Below are positions 4,760-6,324 of a stretch of 6,324 nucleotides of DNA, in pieces (positions within the stretch are counted from its first letter, which is position 1; each line of letters starts with the position of its first letter). A model generated the notes under the pieces. That model did no database searches and was not told the origin of the DNA. It was given only the letters and a program-made list of their open reading frames with translations. The translations under genes and the position numbers were made by a program. The stretch spans positions 1 through 6,324 of the forward strand of contig CATZVV010000113.1 in the NCBI GenBank assembly GCA_958425285.1, in the 5' to 3' direction. The stretch is from an uncultured Lachnoclostridium sp. (lineage in GTDB: Bacteria; Bacillota; Clostridia; Lachnospirales; Lachnospiraceae).

Positions 4760-6324
4760 ATGCGATATGTGATAGGAACCAGAGGGTCAAAACTTGCACT
4801 TGTTCAGGCAAATTATGTTTGTCAAAGATTAAGTAGGGAATACCCGGAACATGAATTTGTGATTCAAACGATTCAGACTAGGGGAGACCGGATACAAAAT
4901 GTTTCGCTTGGAGAAATCGGGGAAAAAGGCATTTTTGTAAAAGAAATTGAGGAACAGATTTTATCCGGCAGAATCGATATTGGTGTGCATAGTATGAAGG
5001 ATATGCCGGCTGTTCCAGCAGATGGGCTTTGTTTTTCCAGTCCGTGGAAGCGTGAAGATTCAAGAGATGTTCTGATCTTGAGAGAAAAAGCATCATTGGA
5101 ACAATTATCTCCGGGAGCGGTTATTGGAACAGGCAGCAAAAGGCGTGAATTTCAGTTAAAGAAATTAAGAAATGATATTCAGGTTGTGGATATACGGGGA
5201 AATGTAGATACCAGACTCCGTAAAATGGAAGAACAGAAGTTAGATGGCATTATATTAGCAGCGGCAGGTATGCATCGTTTGGGTATGCAGGATAAAATTA
5301 CTCATTATTTTGAGCCGGAGGAAATAATTCCAGCTCCTGCACAGGGAGTTCTTGCCCTGGAAGTAAGAGATGATGCAAAAGAACTATTGTTTATGCTTGA
5401 GAGATTCAAGGATATAGAAACTGAGTTTACGGCAAAAGCAGAGCGTGAATTTCTGCATGCGATAGAGGGCAATTGTCATGTGCCAATTGGTGCGTTTTGT
5501 CATAAAATTGAGAAGGAACGTTACCAGATGAACGTGATGTTTGGCGATGAAGAAGGCAAAAAGATTGTTTATGCTGACGTAGAGGGAACAGATGCTTTGG
5601 CTATGGCGAGGGAAGCGGTCTGCCGGATTCAAAAAAAGCAAATGGGAAAAGTCTATCTCGTTGGGGGAGGTCCTGGCGATGCAGGCCTGATTACTGTAAA
5701 GGGAATGGAACTGATTCGAAAGGCAGACTGTATTGTATATGACAGATTAATAGCTCCTTCTCTATTGCAAGAAGCAAAACCGGATTGTGAAAAAATTTAT
5801 GTGGGTAAGGAAAATCATCATCATACGATGAGGCAGGAGGAAATTCAAACTCTTCTGATAGAGAAGGCAAGGAAACATCAGATTGTTGTACGCTTGAAAG
5901 GCGGGGATGTTTATGTTTTTGGCCGAGGGGGTGAAGAGGGGCTTGCGCTTTGGGAAAATAAGATTCCTTTTGAAGTGGTACCAGGAGTAACTTCTGCGAC
6001 TGCAGGACTGGCATATGCAGGGATTCCAGTTACCCATCGTGGACTGGCGGGAGGTTTTCATATTGTAACAGCTCATAATCAAAGGGACGAATTGGCCGAC
6101 ATTGATTTTGCATCTATGGCGCATGGCAATGAAACCTGTATCTTTTTAATGGGATTAAGTAAGTTGGGAGAAATTGCAGAGAGGCTAATGGCAGCGGGGA
6201 TGCCGAAAAATACAAAAGCAGCGGTCATTTCTTGTGCAACAACGTCAAGACAGAAAACATGCACCGGGACTTTGAAAAATATTGGATGTAACGTAAAGCG
6301 GGAAGCACTCGAGTCGCCGGCATT
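4760..6324 (+). CDS. hemC-cobA: hydroxymethylbilane synthase fused to uroporphyrinogen-III C-methyltransferase (HemC-CobA), 3' end outside the window
   Basis: The frame is open for 521 codons from the ATG and is still open at the window edge. Residues 1-294 are a complete HemC, which links four porphobilinogens into hydroxymethylbilane. It shows GTRGSKLALVQA at 6-17, HSMKD at 77-81 with the catalytic Asp81, GTGSKRR at 123-129 (usually GTSSLRR), RGN at 146-148, PAPAQG at 191-196 and EGNCHVPIGA at 236-245, where Cys239 should carry the dipyrromethane cofactor. From Met295, with almost no linker, comes CobA/SUMT, which methylates uroporphyrinogen III at C2 and C7 with S-adenosylmethionine to give precorrin-2. 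Its motifs are VGGGPGD (301-307), LKGGDVYVFGRGGEE (379-393, with Val384 where Pro is usual), PGVTSATAG (408-416) and GIPVTHRG (421-428). CobA is nearly complete at residue 521. In clostridia CobA is often fused to HemD (uroporphyrinogen-III synthase), so a HemD domain may follow, but this is not visible. It lies 17 nt after hemA, in the same operon. Confidence 0.92.
   Translation, partial: MRYVIGTRGSKLALVQANYVCQRLSREYPEHEFVIQTIQTRGDRIQNVSLGEIGEKGIFVKEIEEQILSGRIDIGVHSMKDMPAVPADGLCFSSPWKREDSRDVLILREKASLEQLSPGAVIGTGSKRREFQLKKLRNDIQVVDIRGNVDTRLRKMEEQKLDGIILAAAGMHRLGMQDKITHYFEPEEIIPAPAQGVLALEVRDDAKELLFMLERFKDIETEFTAKAEREFLHAIEGNCHVPIGAFCHKIEKERYQMNVMFGDEEGKKIVYADVEGTDALAMAREAVCRIQKKQMGKVYLVGGGPGDAGLITVKGMELIRKADCIVYDRLIAPSLLQEAKPDCEKIYVGKENHHHTMRQEEIQTLLIEKARKHQIVVRLKGGDVYVFGRGGEEGLALWENKIPFEVVPGVTSATAGLAYAGIPVTHRGLAGGFHIVTAHNQRDELADIDFASMAHGNETCIFLMGLSKLGEIAERLMAAGMPKNTKAAVISCATTSRQKTCTGTLKNIGCNVKREALESPA

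Noticed and set aside
4873..6264. Several minus-strand frames of 61-120 codons opposite the hemC-cobA fusion
   Set aside because: They lie opposite a strongly supported coding frame, show no family features and look like random composition.
1..6324. CRISPR arrays, tRNA or rRNA genes, insertion sequences, attachment sites, riboswitches
   Set aside because: No spaced direct repeats, cloverleaf sequences, transposase-like frames, terminal inverted repeats or cobalamin-riboswitch-like leader were seen in the short gaps between genes.

Overview
The window is a tetrapyrrole-biosynthesis and siroheme-enzyme locus from a bacterium that is most likely an anaerobic Clostridia-type Firmicute, perhaps Lachnospiraceae. 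This rests on moderately low GC, strong AAGGAG/GGAGGGG-type ribosome binding sites, the C5 (glutamate) route to 5-aminolevulinate, a hemA/hemC/cobA cluster of clostridial type and a compact ferredoxin-type siroheme reductase. No species can be named from the sequence alone.

Layout. Positions 2-190 hold the 3' end of hemB (porphobilinogen synthase), followed after 29 nt by hemL (220-1491, glutamate-1-semialdehyde aminotransferase) on the same strand. A LysR-type regulator (2360 down to 1470, minus strand) converges on hemL, and the two coding ends overlap by 22 bp. The regulator is divergent from a siroheme/4Fe-4S reductase gene (2519-3439). The 158-bp gap between them holds two face-to-face, overlapping promoter candidates and a possible LysR operator. 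After a 76-bp gap come hemA (3516-4742, glutamyl-tRNA reductase) and, 17 nt later, an open frame that starts with a complete HemC (hydroxymethylbilane synthase) and continues without a stop into CobA (uroporphyrinogen-III C-methyltransferase), running off the end of the window at 6324.

How the genes work together. HemA and HemL make 5-aminolevulinate from glutamyl-tRNA. HemB and HemC convert it to porphobilinogen and then hydroxymethylbilane. HemD (not visible; possibly the next domain of the fusion) would give uroporphyrinogen III. CobA methylates that to precorrin-2, the branch towards siroheme and cobalamin. The reductase at the head of the hemA side carries a siroheme/4Fe-4S signature, so the locus appears to link making the cofactor with an enzyme that uses it, under a CysL/YeiE-like LysR regulator. 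Precorrin-2 dehydrogenase and sirohydrochlorin ferrochelatase are not in the window.

Points worth a second look are the HemC-CobA fusion, the regulatory-looking 76-bp gap before hemA (a hairpin, a possible 8-codon leader peptide and an alternative pairing that would hide the hemA ribosome binding site), and the stand-alone reductase with two added ferredoxin motifs. All major genes belong to known families; no wholly new system is evident.
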